In this document: piece after piece, positions 1 to 7,958 of the stretch
Layout: the number at the start of each line of letters is the position of its first letter
Numbering within the stretch: the first letter of the stretch is position 1
The notes under the pieces: model-generated
Databases searched by the model: none
Told to the model about the DNA's origin: nothing
Seen by the model: only the letters and a program-made list of their open reading frames with translations
Program-made: the position numbers and the translations under genes
Origin: Lachnospiraceae bacterium AB2028
GTDB taxonomy: Bacteria > Bacillota > Clostridia > Lachnospirales > Lachnospiraceae
Direction of reading: 5' to 3'
Length of the DNA: 64,000 bases
Assembly: GCA_000621425.1 (NCBI GenBank)
Contig: JHYJ01000008.1
Location: forward strand, 202,670-266,669

Positions 1-40
1 GAATCTGTAACTTAATGTAGCCTTCAACTTTCTTTGCCAT
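1..40 (-). CDS. rplK: Ribosomal protein L11, N-terminal fragment (runs off the window)
   Basis: The first 13 codons read MAKKVEGYIKLQI, the conserved start of bacterial L11, part of the ribosomal GTPase-associated centre. A GGAGGA ribosome site lies 7-12 bases before the ATG. It follows nusG in the usual bacterial order secE-nusG-rplK. Only the N-terminus is visible because the gene continues past base 1. Confidence 0.93.
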   Translation of the reverse strand, partial: MAKKVEGYIKLQI

Positions 41-63
41 TTTGGCTTCCTCCTATAAATAAA

Positions 64-102
64 GTGGTAATGTCGCAAGCCGCTTATGCGACCTGCTCCC
101 AC
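64..102 (-). promoter_or_regulatory. Stem-loop in the rplK leader
   Basis: On the minus strand a GTGG...CCAC outer pair encloses a GTCGCA/TGCGAC stem, just before the L11 ribosome site. Leaders of L11-L1 operons commonly carry the site where L1 represses its own mRNA, so an autoregulatory role is plausible. No U-run follows, so it is not a terminator. The assignment to L1 is inference. Confidence 0.4.
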
Positions 103-142
103 GAAGGGACAAAATAAAATCTAATAAACCAAACTAAATTTA

Positions 143-814
143 TTAGTCAAGTTTCTTAACCTGGGAGAAACTGATCTCAACAGGCGTCTCCATACCAAAC
201 ATCTCGACCATGATTGTTGCGGTCTGCTTGTTCTCGTCGATCTTGGTGACCTTTCCGACAGTATCCTTCCAGGGACCGTCTATTACCATAATGGTATCGT
301 CCACTGCAAAATCTGCCTTTACTACTCTCTCCTGCTCCAGAGAATCCTTCTCTGCCTCGTCGAGGGGTACAGGTTTGGATCCTGGTCCTACGAAACCGGT
401 AACACCTCTGGTATTTCTTACTACATACCATGCATCGTTATCATCGGCATCCATCTGGATAAGCACATAACCGGGGAAAACTTTACGCTGAACCTTCTTC
501 TTACCGGTAGACTTTACTTCCATTACTTCCTGGGTAGGAACCTGGATCTCAAGTATCTTATCCTCAAGATGACGGTTTCTTATAGCTTTCTCGATATTGA
601 GCTTTACCTTATTCTCATAACCGGAATATGTATGGATTACATACCATCCCATGCCTCGGCCGCTCTTGTTTTCGCTCGCTCCGATGTCCTGATCCTCTAT
701 AGCGCGGACTTCTTCTTCCGATGCTACAACAGCAGGAGTATAAGCCTCGCCGCTTACTTCCGTATCATCTGCCAGCAGTGCCTTAAGCTCTGCCATACGC
801 TTAATCTTTGCCAT
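143..814 (-). CDS. nusG: Transcription termination/antitermination factor NusG
   Basis: NusG binds RNA polymerase and modulates pausing, Rho termination and transcription-translation coupling. The 223-residue product has an acidic, variable N-terminal stretch of about 50 residues, an NGN domain starting at WYVIHTYSGYENKV (about residues 57-165) and a C-terminal KOW domain (about 170-223, with VIDGPWKDTVGKV). The start at 814 (MAKIKRMAEL) is preferred over an upstream in-frame start at 877 because a GAAAGGG site precedes it and the longer form would overlap secE. It lies 41 bases after secE and before rplK, as in most bacteria. Confidence 0.95.
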   Translation of the reverse strand: MAKIKRMAELKALLADDTEVSGEAYTPAVVASEEEVRAIEDQDIGASENKSGRGMGWYVIHTYSGYENKVKLNIEKAIRNRHLEDKILEIQVPTQEVMEVKSTGKKKVQRKVFPGYVLIQMDADDNDAWYVVRNTRGVTGFVGPGSKPVPLDEAEKDSLEQERVVKADFAVDDTIMVIDGPWKDTVGKVTKIDENKQTATIMVEMFGMETPVEISFSQVKKLD

Positions 815-855
815 TATTGAGATAACCCTTTCATTAATTCGTGAAAAACACCGGT

Positions 856-1092
856 CTATTGCAGTTTTATAAGCCAATCTATACCATACTTGAATATCAT
901 ATCAAGTAAAGCAATCAAGCCGGCAAGTACCACACTGGTGGTAACAACTGCAATTGACTGTTTAGTGAGTGCTTCCTTATCAGGCCATGTAATCTTCTTG
1001 AATTCCTGCTTCACACCCTTCATGAAACTGACTTTTTTCTTGCCTTTTTTTTCCTTCTTGGGTGCGGAGTCTTTCTTTTCTTCTTCTGCCAT
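856..1092 (-). CDS. secE: Preprotein translocase subunit SecE
   Basis: A small subunit of the SecYEG channel in the cytoplasmic membrane. The 78-residue protein has a lysine-rich N-terminus, the conserved amphipathic segment ending in EFKKITWPDKEAL (the WP motif of SecE) and one membrane helix near the C-terminus. The ATG at 1092 (MAEEEKK) follows GGAGA by 7 bases; an in-frame TTG two codons upstream is less likely. It sits between rpmG and nusG, the canonical order. Confidence 0.95.
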   Translation of the reverse strand: MAEEEKKDSAPKKEKKGKKKVSFMKGVKQEFKKITWPDKEALTKQSIAVVTTSVVLAGLIALLDMIFKYGIDWLIKLQ

Positions 1093-1122
1093 AGTCAAAT
1101 CTCCATAGCACGATAGTGCGGA

Positions 1123-1272
1123 TTACTTAGTCTCCTTGTGGGCTGTATGCGCCTTGCAGAAAGGGCAGTACTTCTTGGTCTCGATCCTCTCGGGATGAGC
1201 CTTCTTATCCTTTGTTGTATCGTAGTTGCGACGCTTGCATTCTGTACAAGCAAGAGTAATTCTGGTACGCAT
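1123..1272 (-). CDS. rpmG: Ribosomal protein L33
   Basis: A 49-residue product beginning [17 protein letters not shown] and ending [14 protein letters not shown]. It is the L33 form with two CxxC pairs (C9/C12 and C36/C39), which normally bind zinc. This form is often replaced by a cysteine-free paralogue under zinc limitation, but no second copy is in view. GGAGGAAG precedes the ATG. It is the first gene of the rpmG-secE-nusG-rplK transcript, with a strong promoter 62 bases upstream. Confidence 0.97.
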   Translation of the reverse strand: MRTRITLACTECKRRNYDTTKDKKAHPERIETKKYCPFCKAHTAHKETK

Positions 1273-1333
1273 TTTGTCTTCCTCCTAATTGCATATATCA
1301 CAAAAAAAAGAGCCGTTCGCTCTCAGCAAAAGA

Positions 1334-1362
1334 AATATACCACGCCCCTTCCCCTTTGTCAA
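1334..1362 (-). promoter_or_regulatory. Sigma-A promoter of the rpmG-secE-nusG operon
   Basis: TTGACA (1357-1362) and TATATT (1334-1339) on the minus strand, separated by 17 bases. It is placed correctly to start the ribosomal/translocase operon. Confidence 0.85.
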
Positions 1363-1471
1363 CAGCAAATTGGCAAAGGGGCTGTGATTCCATAAAAAAG
1401 GTATAAAAAATAACAGCTTTTATGGCAAAAATGATATACTAGGATGACAATCAACAGAAGGGAGAGAACAT

Positions 1472-2887
1472 ATGAAAAAACAATTGATACGCGGACTGTC
1501 GCTTTTAACGGCAGGTATACTGCTTGCCGGCTGTACAGGACAGGGAAGTAATCAGCAGGAAAACAACGGCACATCAGATGAGCCGGCTTCGCAGGCACAG
1601 ACAGCGGAGGCTTCAGATTCTGCATACAGCGTGCTGGTTGTAGATGAAAGCGATAACCCCGTTCCCGGAGTAACGGTACAGTTCTGCGATGATACCACAT
1701 GTAATCTTGGCACCACCGATGACAGCGGCGTGGCAGTTTTTGAAACCGAGGCTCCCGGCGTATTTACCGTTCACATGCTGGACGTGCCGGAAGGTTATGC
1801 AGAGGATGAAACAGAATATGTTACAGAAGATACCTACGGCCAGATCAAGGTTGTATTAAAAAGTTCTTCAGCCCCGGAAAGCAATGCAGAAAAACAGGTT
1901 CTGGCGGAAACGGGATTTGAAATCGTACTGCCGGAAAAGATGCAAGATCTTCATGGCACTTTATCCTGGATCGAATATACCGAAGAAGAAGGTGTTGCTT
2001 TTGCACGCCTGGATTATATCGGCAGAACCCCGGAGGAAAATGCGGAGTATGAAAGACGGTATGAGGAAGCCCTTGATAACCGTGATAATGAAGAGCTTGT
2101 TAATGAGTTTATCGCATATATGGAAGAATATGATAATACAATTAACACGATATTTTTCTACGTATGTGCAGTCAATAACGGAGAAAGCATAGATGAAATA
2201 CTTAACAGAGCTCCGGAAGAGATAGCTCTTAGTGAGTATATAGGCGATACACTTGATTTAGGAAAAAAAGGAGATTATCAGTATTATCTTTTAGCAGTAG
2301 ATCAGGATAAACTATTCAGCCTTGCCTATGCTTCGGAAGATGAAATTCCCGTTCCCGAAAAAGAGATTGCAGATGAATATGCCTCTCTTAAAAGCGTTGA
2401 CATAAATGAGTTTGCAAAAGGGATCACCCTGATCGAGGCAAAACCGGTAAATCCTCTTGCAGTGGGTGACGTAGTCGAATTTGAAGGGACGGATTTTGAA
2501 GGAAATGCAGTCAGCAGCAAAGATTTATTTGCAGGCCGCAAATTAACAATGGTCAACCTCTGGGGAACCTGGTGCCACTGGTGCGTGGAAGAACTGCCGG
2601 ACCTTGAAGCATACAGCAAAGATCTTGAAGAACAGGGATGCCACCTTATCGGGGTCTGCCAGGACGGCGTAAAGAAAAAAGACAAGGCTCAGGAGCTGCT
2701 TAGTGAAGCCGGCGTTACTTATACGAATGTGATCATTGAAGACTATGAAGCAACATTCCCGAAGGTAAGCGGATACCCTACTACATATATTGTTGACGGC
2801 AACGGAGTTATTGTAAGCATTATAGAGGGAGCTGATTTTGACGGATACAAGACAGCCGTAGAGGAAGCACTGAAATCCGCAAATTAA
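1472..2887 (+). CDS. TlpA/thioredoxin-fold lipoprotein with Cna-B-like domain
   Basis: A 471-residue exported protein. A signal peptide ends in the lipobox LAGC (Cys21), so it is predicted to be lipid-anchored outside the membrane. Residues about 50-130 look like a Cna-B/carboxypeptidase-regulatory fold (VLVVDESDNPVPGVTVQF...). A middle region of about 200 residues has no family I recognise. The C-terminal TlpA-like domain has the redox motif WGTWCHWCVEELP (Cys368, Cys371) and the cis-proline segment SGYPTTYIVD. Probable role: extracytoplasmic disulfide reduction or exchange. It faces the ferredoxin-thioredoxin gene at 3018-4550 convergently, which suggests a shared redox system. A GGGAGAG site precedes the ATG. 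Confidence 0.85.
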   Translation: MKKQLIRGLSLLTAGILLAGCTGQGSNQQENNGTSDEPASQAQTAEASDSAYSVLVVDESDNPVPGVTVQFCDDTTCNLGTTDDSGVAVFETEAPGVFTVHMLDVPEGYAEDETEYVTEDTYGQIKVVLKSSSAPESNAEKQVLAETGFEIVLPEKMQDLHGTLSWIEYTEEEGVAFARLDYIGRTPEENAEYERRYEEALDNRDNEELVNEFIAYMEEYDNTINTIFFYVCAVNNGESIDEILNRAPEEIALSEYIGDTLDLGKKGDYQYYLLAVDQDKLFSLAYASEDEIPVPEKEIADEYASLKSVDINEFAKGITLIEAKPVNPLAVGDVVEFEGTDFEGNAVSSKDLFAGRKLTMVNLWGTWCHWCVEELPDLEAYSKDLEEQGCHLIGVCQDGVKKKDKAQELLSEAGVTYTNVIIEDYEATFPKVSGYPTTYIVDGNGVIVSIIEGADFDGYKTAVEEALKSAN

Positions 2888-2926
2888 GAATCATCTAAAA
2901 GAAACATTGAATGAATAAGCATTAAA

Positions 2927-2957
2927 AAAGGCCTGTCCCGCAAAGGGCAGGCCTTTC
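2927..2957. terminator. Terminator between convergent redox genes
   Basis: AAAGGCCTGTCCC, a GCAA loop and GGGCAGGCCTTT form a stem with one bulged base. It is T-rich on the right and has a T-run on the minus strand as well, so it probably works for both convergent genes. Confidence 0.8.
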
Positions 2958-3017
2958 TTATAGCAAGCAGTTTTTCTAATTTTGCTTGCCATAAACGCTC
3001 CGTGAAGATGCTATATT

Positions 3018-4550
3018 CTATTCAGCTGCTGCAGCTTCTTCGTAATAGCTTTCAAGCATTTCTTTTGTAACGCTTCCGCGGTGGTTCTCTACAACGACAC
3101 CGTTTTTGTCAATGACGATCGTCTGCGGCATTGCCGTTGTTCCTCCGACTTTATCCCATACAATTGTCGGTTCTTTTTCATCGATTGCAAAGGGAATGGT
3201 CCATCCTTTTTCCGCAATGAAAGGTTCCACTTCCTTTGTTACAAGAGGGTGATGAACGGCAAGCAGCACTGTGTCATCGGCATGAGTTTCGGCAAATTCA
3301 CAGAAATAAGGAAGCTCCTCCACACAGGGACCGCAATAGGTTGCCCAGAGATTGATGACGACAATCTTTCCTCTGCATTCATTCAGGTGGAAGGTGCTTC
3401 CGTCTACGCAGGTAATCGTAAAGTCTTCCAGTATCTCTCCGGGTTCATAGCCAATAGTCTGCGCACCGGCATCAGCGGAAGGTGAGTCTCCGACATTTGC
3501 AGCCGTCAGATTTCCGTTTTCATTTACAGACGGTTCAATAATGTTAAACCACAAAAGCGCAAATACCAGTATGACAGCGGCAACGCCCCAGACAACTGCA
3601 GAAACCGTCCTGCGTTTCTTCAATACTTCTGTCCGTTCCTCGTCACGCAGTGCTTTTGTCCTGACTTCATTTTCCTTAAGGACGATTTTCCCGGCCTTCA
3701 GGGAAAGGGCACCCTGAGGACAGACATCGACACATTTTCCGCACTGGATGCATTCATGATCGCTTACATGCAGGACATCCATCTGGCATTTTTTAACACA
3801 AAGTCCACAGTTGTTGCATGCACCCACGTCCGTTTTTACACCTATTAAGCAGAATCTGTTAAACAGACCGTAAATCGCACCAAGCGGGCATACAAAACGG
3901 CAGAAACCGCGATAAACAAAAATGCAGGCCAGAACCAGAGCCGTTAATATAACGAATTTTCTCGTAAAATATACGCCAAGCATTCCGTATAAGGAATCAT
4001 TGGCCGTATTGGACAGAAGACCGATGGCACCTTCAAATGTTCCGGCGGGACAGATGTATTTGCAGAAGCCCGGAACGGTCATGCCTTCAGAAAAGCCCAT
4101 ATAGAGGGGAATAAAAATCGCAAAAACAGCTAAAAACACATATTTCAGGTAAGACAGGATCCTTGTAACTTTGCTTTTTTTAAGCTTCGGTGTGGGGATC
4201 TTGTGGAGGAGCTCCTGAAAAAGCCCCAGCGGGCAGATCCAGCCGCAGATGGTACGTCCGGCAATGAGCCCGTAAAGGAGCAGGATTCCGAATACGTAAA
4301 ATCCCGCACGGTCATGCGCGGTTGCCAGCGCCGCCTGAAGGGACCCCAAAGGACACGCCCCCACGGCTCCCGGACAGGAATAACAGTTGAAACCCGGAAC
4401 ACAGGCATATTTTGCCTTGCCGGTATAGATTTCACCCTTGATAAAACCTTTTAAGTAGGCATTGTATAAAAGGGCAGCATACAGCTGAACAAGTTTTCTT
4501 TTTGACGGTCTGATCTTTTCCCAGATATTCTTCACCCTAAGCCCACGCAT
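3018..4550 (-). CDS. NapH-like membrane ferredoxin fused to TlpA-type thioredoxin domain
   Basis: A 510-residue fusion. The N-terminal half is a multi-helix membrane domain of the NapH/RdxA kind with repeated cysteine motifs (GWICPLG, YICPAG and FVCPLG). Two 4Fe-4S motifs follow at about 245-285 (CNNCGLCVKKC and CIQCGKCVDVCP). After one more membrane helix (about 313-335) comes an extracytoplasmic TlpA domain (about 370-510) with WATYCGPCVEELP and the cis-proline segment AMPQTI. The architecture implies passage of electrons through the membrane Fe-S domain to an external thioredoxin. The gene overlaps the end of the upstream gene by 19 bases. A GTG at 4535 is an alternative start. The electron donor is not identifiable here. 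Confidence 0.85.
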   Translation of the reverse strand: MRGLRVKNIWEKIRPSKRKLVQLYAALLYNAYLKGFIKGEIYTGKAKYACVPGFNCYSCPGAVGACPLGSLQAALATAHDRAGFYVFGILLLYGLIAGRTICGWICPLGLFQELLHKIPTPKLKKSKVTRILSYLKYVFLAVFAIFIPLYMGFSEGMTVPGFCKYICPAGTFEGAIGLLSNTANDSLYGMLGVYFTRKFVILTALVLACIFVYRGFCRFVCPLGAIYGLFNRFCLIGVKTDVGACNNCGLCVKKCQMDVLHVSDHECIQCGKCVDVCPQGALSLKAGKIVLKENEVRTKALRDEERTEVLKKRRTVSAVVWGVAAVILVFALLWFNIIEPSVNENGNLTAANVGDSPSADAGAQTIGYEPGEILEDFTITCVDGSTFHLNECRGKIVVINLWATYCGPCVEELPYFCEFAETHADDTVLLAVHHPLVTKEVEPFIAEKGWTIPFAIDEKEPTIVWDKVGGTTAMPQTIVIDKNGVVVENHRGSVTKEMLESYYEEAAAAE

Positions 4551-4987
4551 TCCGTGCAGATAGTGATTGCTTTATAAAGCGTATCACGTGCACTTCCGTT
4601 TACAATACCGATTATTATCAAAGCGACGGCTGCAGCCAAAACCACGCAGCGTGTTATAGTGAGTATCGTATTTTTCCTTTTTCCTGAAGCTTCATCATCC
4701 GCCGGATTCTTCTTCATTTCGATACTTTTCGCCGGCTTGTCCTGATCCTCATCACGGATACCTGCCAGAATCCCGACTAAAGCCATGATGCCGGTTGCAA
4801 TGGTAAGAAGGATAAAAGGCAGCATATATTTCCCGACAATTTCCCGAGAATAGATCCACGCTGTCGGATCTGCAGCTTTAGCAGCAATTCCCTGAGTATA
4901 GATAACAAGAGCGCAGACAGCAGGATATGCCATAGTCAGAAAACAAAGGACCGATTGAATCATCAAGAATACTTTCTTTTTTTTCAT
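4532..4987 (-). CDS. Membrane protein with C-terminal CxxC motif, redox operon partner
   Basis: A 151-residue protein with three predicted membrane helices (about 8-30, 53-76 and 109-128), a charged cytoplasmic linker, and a C-terminal tail ending ITICTECVGLG. That tail resembles the small CD1871A-type CXXC proteins often encoded beside 4Fe-4S/TlpA proteins in Clostridia. It is translationally coupled to the downstream ferredoxin-thioredoxin fusion and probably acts with it. The exact function is unknown. The start follows GGGGAAGGGTG. Confidence 0.7.
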   Translation of the reverse strand: MKKKKVFLMIQSVLCFLTMAYPAVCALVIYTQGIAAKAADPTAWIYSREIVGKYMLPFILLTIATGIMALVGILAGIRDEDQDKPAKSIEMKKNPADDEASGKRKNTILTITRCVVLAAAVALIIIGIVNGSARDTLYKAITICTECVGLG

Positions 4988-5096
4988 TACATCACCCTTC
5001 CCCGTATACTATTTATGAAATATGTTTTCTTTCAAAATCCGTGTGCATCCATGAGGAACTGTTGTAGTAAGCAGAATCATATATTTCACTTATATT

Positions 5097-5174
5097 AACT
5101 TCCCACTAACTGAACAAGATAGAACGGCACTCGCAACTGCACCGGAACAGTCACGATGCGGGAAGTTTCAGTTA
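5097..5174. repeat. Interleaved inverted repeats able to form a pseudoknot
   Basis: AACTTCCC (5097-5104) is complementary to GGGAAGTT (5160-5167), and TAACTGAA (5107-5114) is complementary to TTCAGTTA (5167-5174). The order a-b-a'-b' is that of an H-type pseudoknot. On the minus strand it lies in the leader of the 4987 redox gene, just after a weak promoter-like pair (TTTATA, 16 bases, TATAAA). It may be a cis-regulatory RNA or part of a small RNA. The strand is undecided. Confidence 0.45.
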
Positions 5175-5232
5175 CTTATTGTAATTTATAACACTCACAG
5201 ATTGATTATAAATTATTATGATGACATGGTCA

Positions 5233-5264
5233 AAAAATCTTCCGCCCACTGGCAGCAGATTTTT
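5233..5264. terminator. Terminator-like hairpin
   Basis: AAAAATCT (5233-5240) pairs with AGATTTTT (5257-5264), enclosing GCC-CACT-GGC. T-runs lie on both sides, so it could act in either direction. It separates the pseudoknot repeats from the fliD-like promoter. Confidence 0.5.
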
Positions 5265-5388
5265 CAGTTAACATAACATTTTCATTGCATAATCGCCCTC
5301 TAAATATAGTAGAGAAAAGACTGCGAAAGCATACATTTAGTGCCCCGAAAAAGGTCGGAAATTTTCTTCAAAAAGCCCTGAAAAGCCC

Positions 5389-5417
5389 TTGAATGCTTGA
5401 TTTTTTCGTGATATGAT
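5389..5417 (+). promoter_or_regulatory. Sigma-A promoter of the fliD-like gene
   Basis: TTGAAT (5389-5394) and TATGAT (5412-5417) with a 17-base spacer, about 130 bases before the ATG. No sigma-28 motif was seen here. Confidence 0.7.
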
Positions 5418-5446
5418 TGTAGTAACTATAAAAAGGACAAATCTGC

Positions 5447-5520
5447 CTGCTGCATTGTTTTTACTTCCGGTTATGGATTTCCGGAGAATGCGGCAGCCGG
5501 TGCAGGAAGTACCACCGGTT
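5447..5520 (+). promoter_or_regulatory. Structured leader with GGA-containing loops
   Basis: CTGCTGCATT (5447-5456) can pair with AATGCGGCAG (5487-5496), enclosing a CCGG/CCGG hairpin whose loop has ATGGAT. Next comes CCGGTG/CACCGG (5497-5502/5513-5518) with loop CAGGAAGTAC. GGA in hairpin loops is the CsrA recognition pattern, and csrA is in this window. CsrA control is inference. Confidence 0.45.
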
Positions 5521-5546
5521 CATCAAGGAAGAAAGGAGGGGTAGAT

Positions 5547-6884
5547 ATGGCCATTAATTCTGCTATATACAGCAACGTCTATAATTACTACCGGTCTGAG
5601 CTGACGCCCCGATCTTCTTCGCGTTTTGATTCGCACAAGAAAAAGGATCTCCAGGATGTTTATAAGAGCATTGTAAATATCAGTAAGGATGAACCTGTAT
5701 TTCTTCTTGACCGTTCCAAAGAACTGGAAGACTACACTATACACATGAAAGAAAACGCTCTGGCGTTTTCCAATAATGTATCGTCCATCATCGGATCAGC
5801 TGACGGTGAGCTCTTTACCGGACAGACAGCCTACTCTTCTGATCCGGATTCTGTCGAGGTTACGGGATTTACACAGAAGACCACTGAGCAGGCCGCAGAC
5901 AGCGAAGTATCCGCAGACACCGCTAATACCCAGTATGAACTGTCAGTAAAGCAGCTCGCCAGCTGCCAGGAAAATACCGGCAAATTCTTAGACAAGATTG
6001 ATTCCGATCTGCCAGGTGGGAACTACTCCTTCGATGTAAGCACTGCCACTTCAACGTACGAGTTGCAGTTCACGATTTCCGACGGCGATACCAATTATGA
6101 TATACAGCGCCGCATGGCGAGACTTATTAACAACTTTAATCTCGGACTTAATGCCGAGGTTGTTGAAAATTCCAATGCCGAATCAGCACTTGTCATACGC
6201 TCTAATTCTTCCGGTGATAGGGAATCTGCCGGTGGCCACTTTATCATTTCTGATGACAATACCAGCCAGCAGGCCGGCATAGTGGATTATTTCGGAATAG
6301 GCGAGGTCACCGCTCACGGTCGGAACGCAATATATGAAGTCAATGGTGTGGAACATTCTTCTGCTGTCAATGATGTTTCTTTGGACGGGGTATTTAATGT
6401 TTCGCTAAAAGAGACCACCCCTGATGGCAAACCTGTTACTATCGGTTTCAAGCCCGACTACGAGGCAGTTAAGGACAATATCATTTCCCTTGCAGGATCC
6501 TACAATGATTTTCTCCGTGCTACTGCTGAGTATGTGGATGTTCAGCCACGCACCAACCTGTTTGTTGCCGACATGAAGAATAACAGCAGGTACTACACTT
6601 CTACTCTTGAAGATATGGGTGTTACCCAAAACGATGACGGCACATTATCAGTTGATGCGGAGAAACTTTCCGAGGCACTCAAGAATGATGACAGGACTGA
6701 AGACCTTGATACTTTGAAGAATTTTACAAAATTTGCCCTGCGTAAAGCAAAGGGCATACAGCTGAATCCTATGGACTATGTGGACAAGCGGATCGTGGCA
6801 TACAAGAATCCCACTACTGCCCACTATGCAAATCCTTATGTAACCAGCGCATACAGCGGCATGTTATTCAATTCCTACATGTGA
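5547..6884 (+). CDS. FliD-like flagellar filament-capping protein (paralogue)
   Basis: A 445-residue protein with FliD features: YELSVKQLA near residue 132, a repeat-containing middle region (ETTPDGKPVTIGFKPDYE), a helix with SLAGSYNDFLRA, the GVTQNDDGTLSVDAEKL segment, and the C-terminal SAYSGMLFNSYM. Its N-terminus (MAINSAIYSNVYNYYRSEL) lacks the usual FliD opening GLxSGxDxxxII seen in the canonical fliD at 47024-48733, so it is a divergent capping or hook-associated protein rather than a duplicate. An AAAGGAGGGG ribosome site precedes the ATG. It overlaps the end of the convergent GT2 gene by 21 bases. Confidence 0.7.
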   Translation: MAINSAIYSNVYNYYRSELTPRSSSRFDSHKKKDLQDVYKSIVNISKDEPVFLLDRSKELEDYTIHMKENALAFSNNVSSIIGSADGELFTGQTAYSSDPDSVEVTGFTQKTTEQAADSEVSADTANTQYELSVKQLASCQENTGKFLDKIDSDLPGGNYSFDVSTATSTYELQFTISDGDTNYDIQRRMARLINNFNLGLNAEVVENSNAESALVIRSNSSGDRESAGGHFIISDDNTSQQAGIVDYFGIGEVTAHGRNAIYEVNGVEHSSAVNDVSLDGVFNVSLKETTPDGKPVTIGFKPDYEAVKDNIISLAGSYNDFLRATAEYVDVQPRTNLFVADMKNNSRYYTSTLEDMGVTQNDDGTLSVDAEKLSEALKNDDRTEDLDTLKNFTKFALRKAKGIQLNPMDYVDKRIVAYKNPTTAHYANPYVTSAYSGMLFNSYM

Positions 6885-7958
6885 TGCCCTGTATTTATAT
6901 TCAGCTGCAATATTAAGAGCCTGTTCTCTCATAGCCGGATCTAATCCGGCTATTTTTTCGTATACATGGGCAAGCATTTCCAACGGAATCCTTCCGGCAG
7001 ACTCTACGCTGAGAACTGCCTCCGTCTCTTCGGATGCATTCATGAACCACACACTTGCTTCTTCAAGAAAAGATGATGCTGATTTAAGATCCCCGCTTTT
7101 TTCACTTTCGCAGGCAGCATCAAAATAATACAGTCCCAACTCCGTACAAACTTCCGCAACAGGCATAGTGCTTATATTCTTAAGACTCCATCGGAAGAAA
7201 TCATCACGCCTCCCCGCAAGTCTTGAGCCTTTCGCAAGCACACAGCAGCACTCAGCCTTAAGTCTGCTGTCAGCATTTGGCGAATGCATGGCCATGTCAA
7301 AATAATCATATGCCTTTTTTAAATCTGCCGTATCACCTGAAAGCATCAGCTCCGTTGCATACATATTGTGAATGCGCCTTGACAAGAGCTGCCCTTCTTC
7401 AAGCTCTGAAACCATTTTTTCAAAAATCCGGAAATCCCTTTTCTGATGAGCGCTTATAGGCATGTGCAGGATCTCAACATCACTGTCAAATACCACAGGA
7501 TCAAGGCGCACTTCCTCATGCACCGGCTCTATCCAGGTAAATTCCCTAAGTCGTTTATAAAGTTTCGGCCGCAGATCCCGCTCATAATTCTCTGTAGTTT
7601 TAAACTCATGCCGGTTGATATACCACATCTGGACAATCTCTATCTCGGGCAGCATGGCTTCCTTCAATATCTTAAACTGCTCACGATTTGCCTCGTCCAG
7701 CACTTCGTCAGCATCTGCGGAATATATATAATCACAGCTTGCCTTTGAAAAGGCAAAATTCCTGGCCGCTGCAAAATCATCTATCCACTCAAAATCATAA
7801 ACCTTGTCAGTATACTTATACGCAATCTCCTTCGTCCTGTCAGTAGACCCGGTATCAACGATGATGATCTCATCACATACGGGGGCAAAGCCCTCAAGGC
7901 AGCGTTCCAGAACCGCTTCTTCATTTTTTACTATTGCGCAAAAACTGACTGTGATCAT
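6864..7958 (-). CDS. Family 2 glycosyltransferase with helical C-terminal repeats
   Basis: A 364-residue cytoplasmic GT2 enzyme. The GT-A fold begins FCAIVKNEEAVLERCLEG, with DTGSTD (35-40) for nucleotide binding and the metal motif DADE (82-85). The C-terminal third is helical and TPR-like (for example AYDYFDMAMHSPNADSR). It belongs to the branch that often adds a first or early sugar to proteins or short glycans, but the acceptor cannot be read from sequence. The ATG overlaps the stop of the upstream Wzy/ligase-like gene by 4 bases, so the two are translationally coupled. It is convergent with the fliD-like gene. Confidence 0.85.
   Translation of the reverse strand: MITVSFCAIVKNEEAVLERCLEGFAPVCDEIIIVDTGSTDRTKEIAYKYTDKVYDFEWIDDFAAARNFAFSKASCDYIYSADADEVLDEANREQFKILKEAMLPEIEIVQMWYINRHEFKTTENYERDLRPKLYKRLREFTWIEPVHEEVRLDPVVFDSDVEILHMPISAHQKRDFRIFEKMVSELEEGQLLSRRIHNMYATELMLSGDTADLKKAYDYFDMAMHSPNADSRLKAECCCVLAKGSRLAGRRDDFFRWSLKNISTMPVAEVCTELGLYYFDAACESEKSGDLKSASSFLEEASVWFMNASEETEAVLSVESAGRIPLEMLAHVYEKIAGLDPAMREQALNIAAEYKYRASHVGIE

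Larger units (their letters stand above)
4988..5546. other. Divergent intergenic region, 559 bases, no gene
   Basis: No coding frame is convincing. It contains the interleaved inverted repeats at 5097-5174, a terminator-like hairpin at 5233-5264, the promoter at 5389-5417 and the structured leader at 5447-5520, described separately. Confidence 0.7.
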
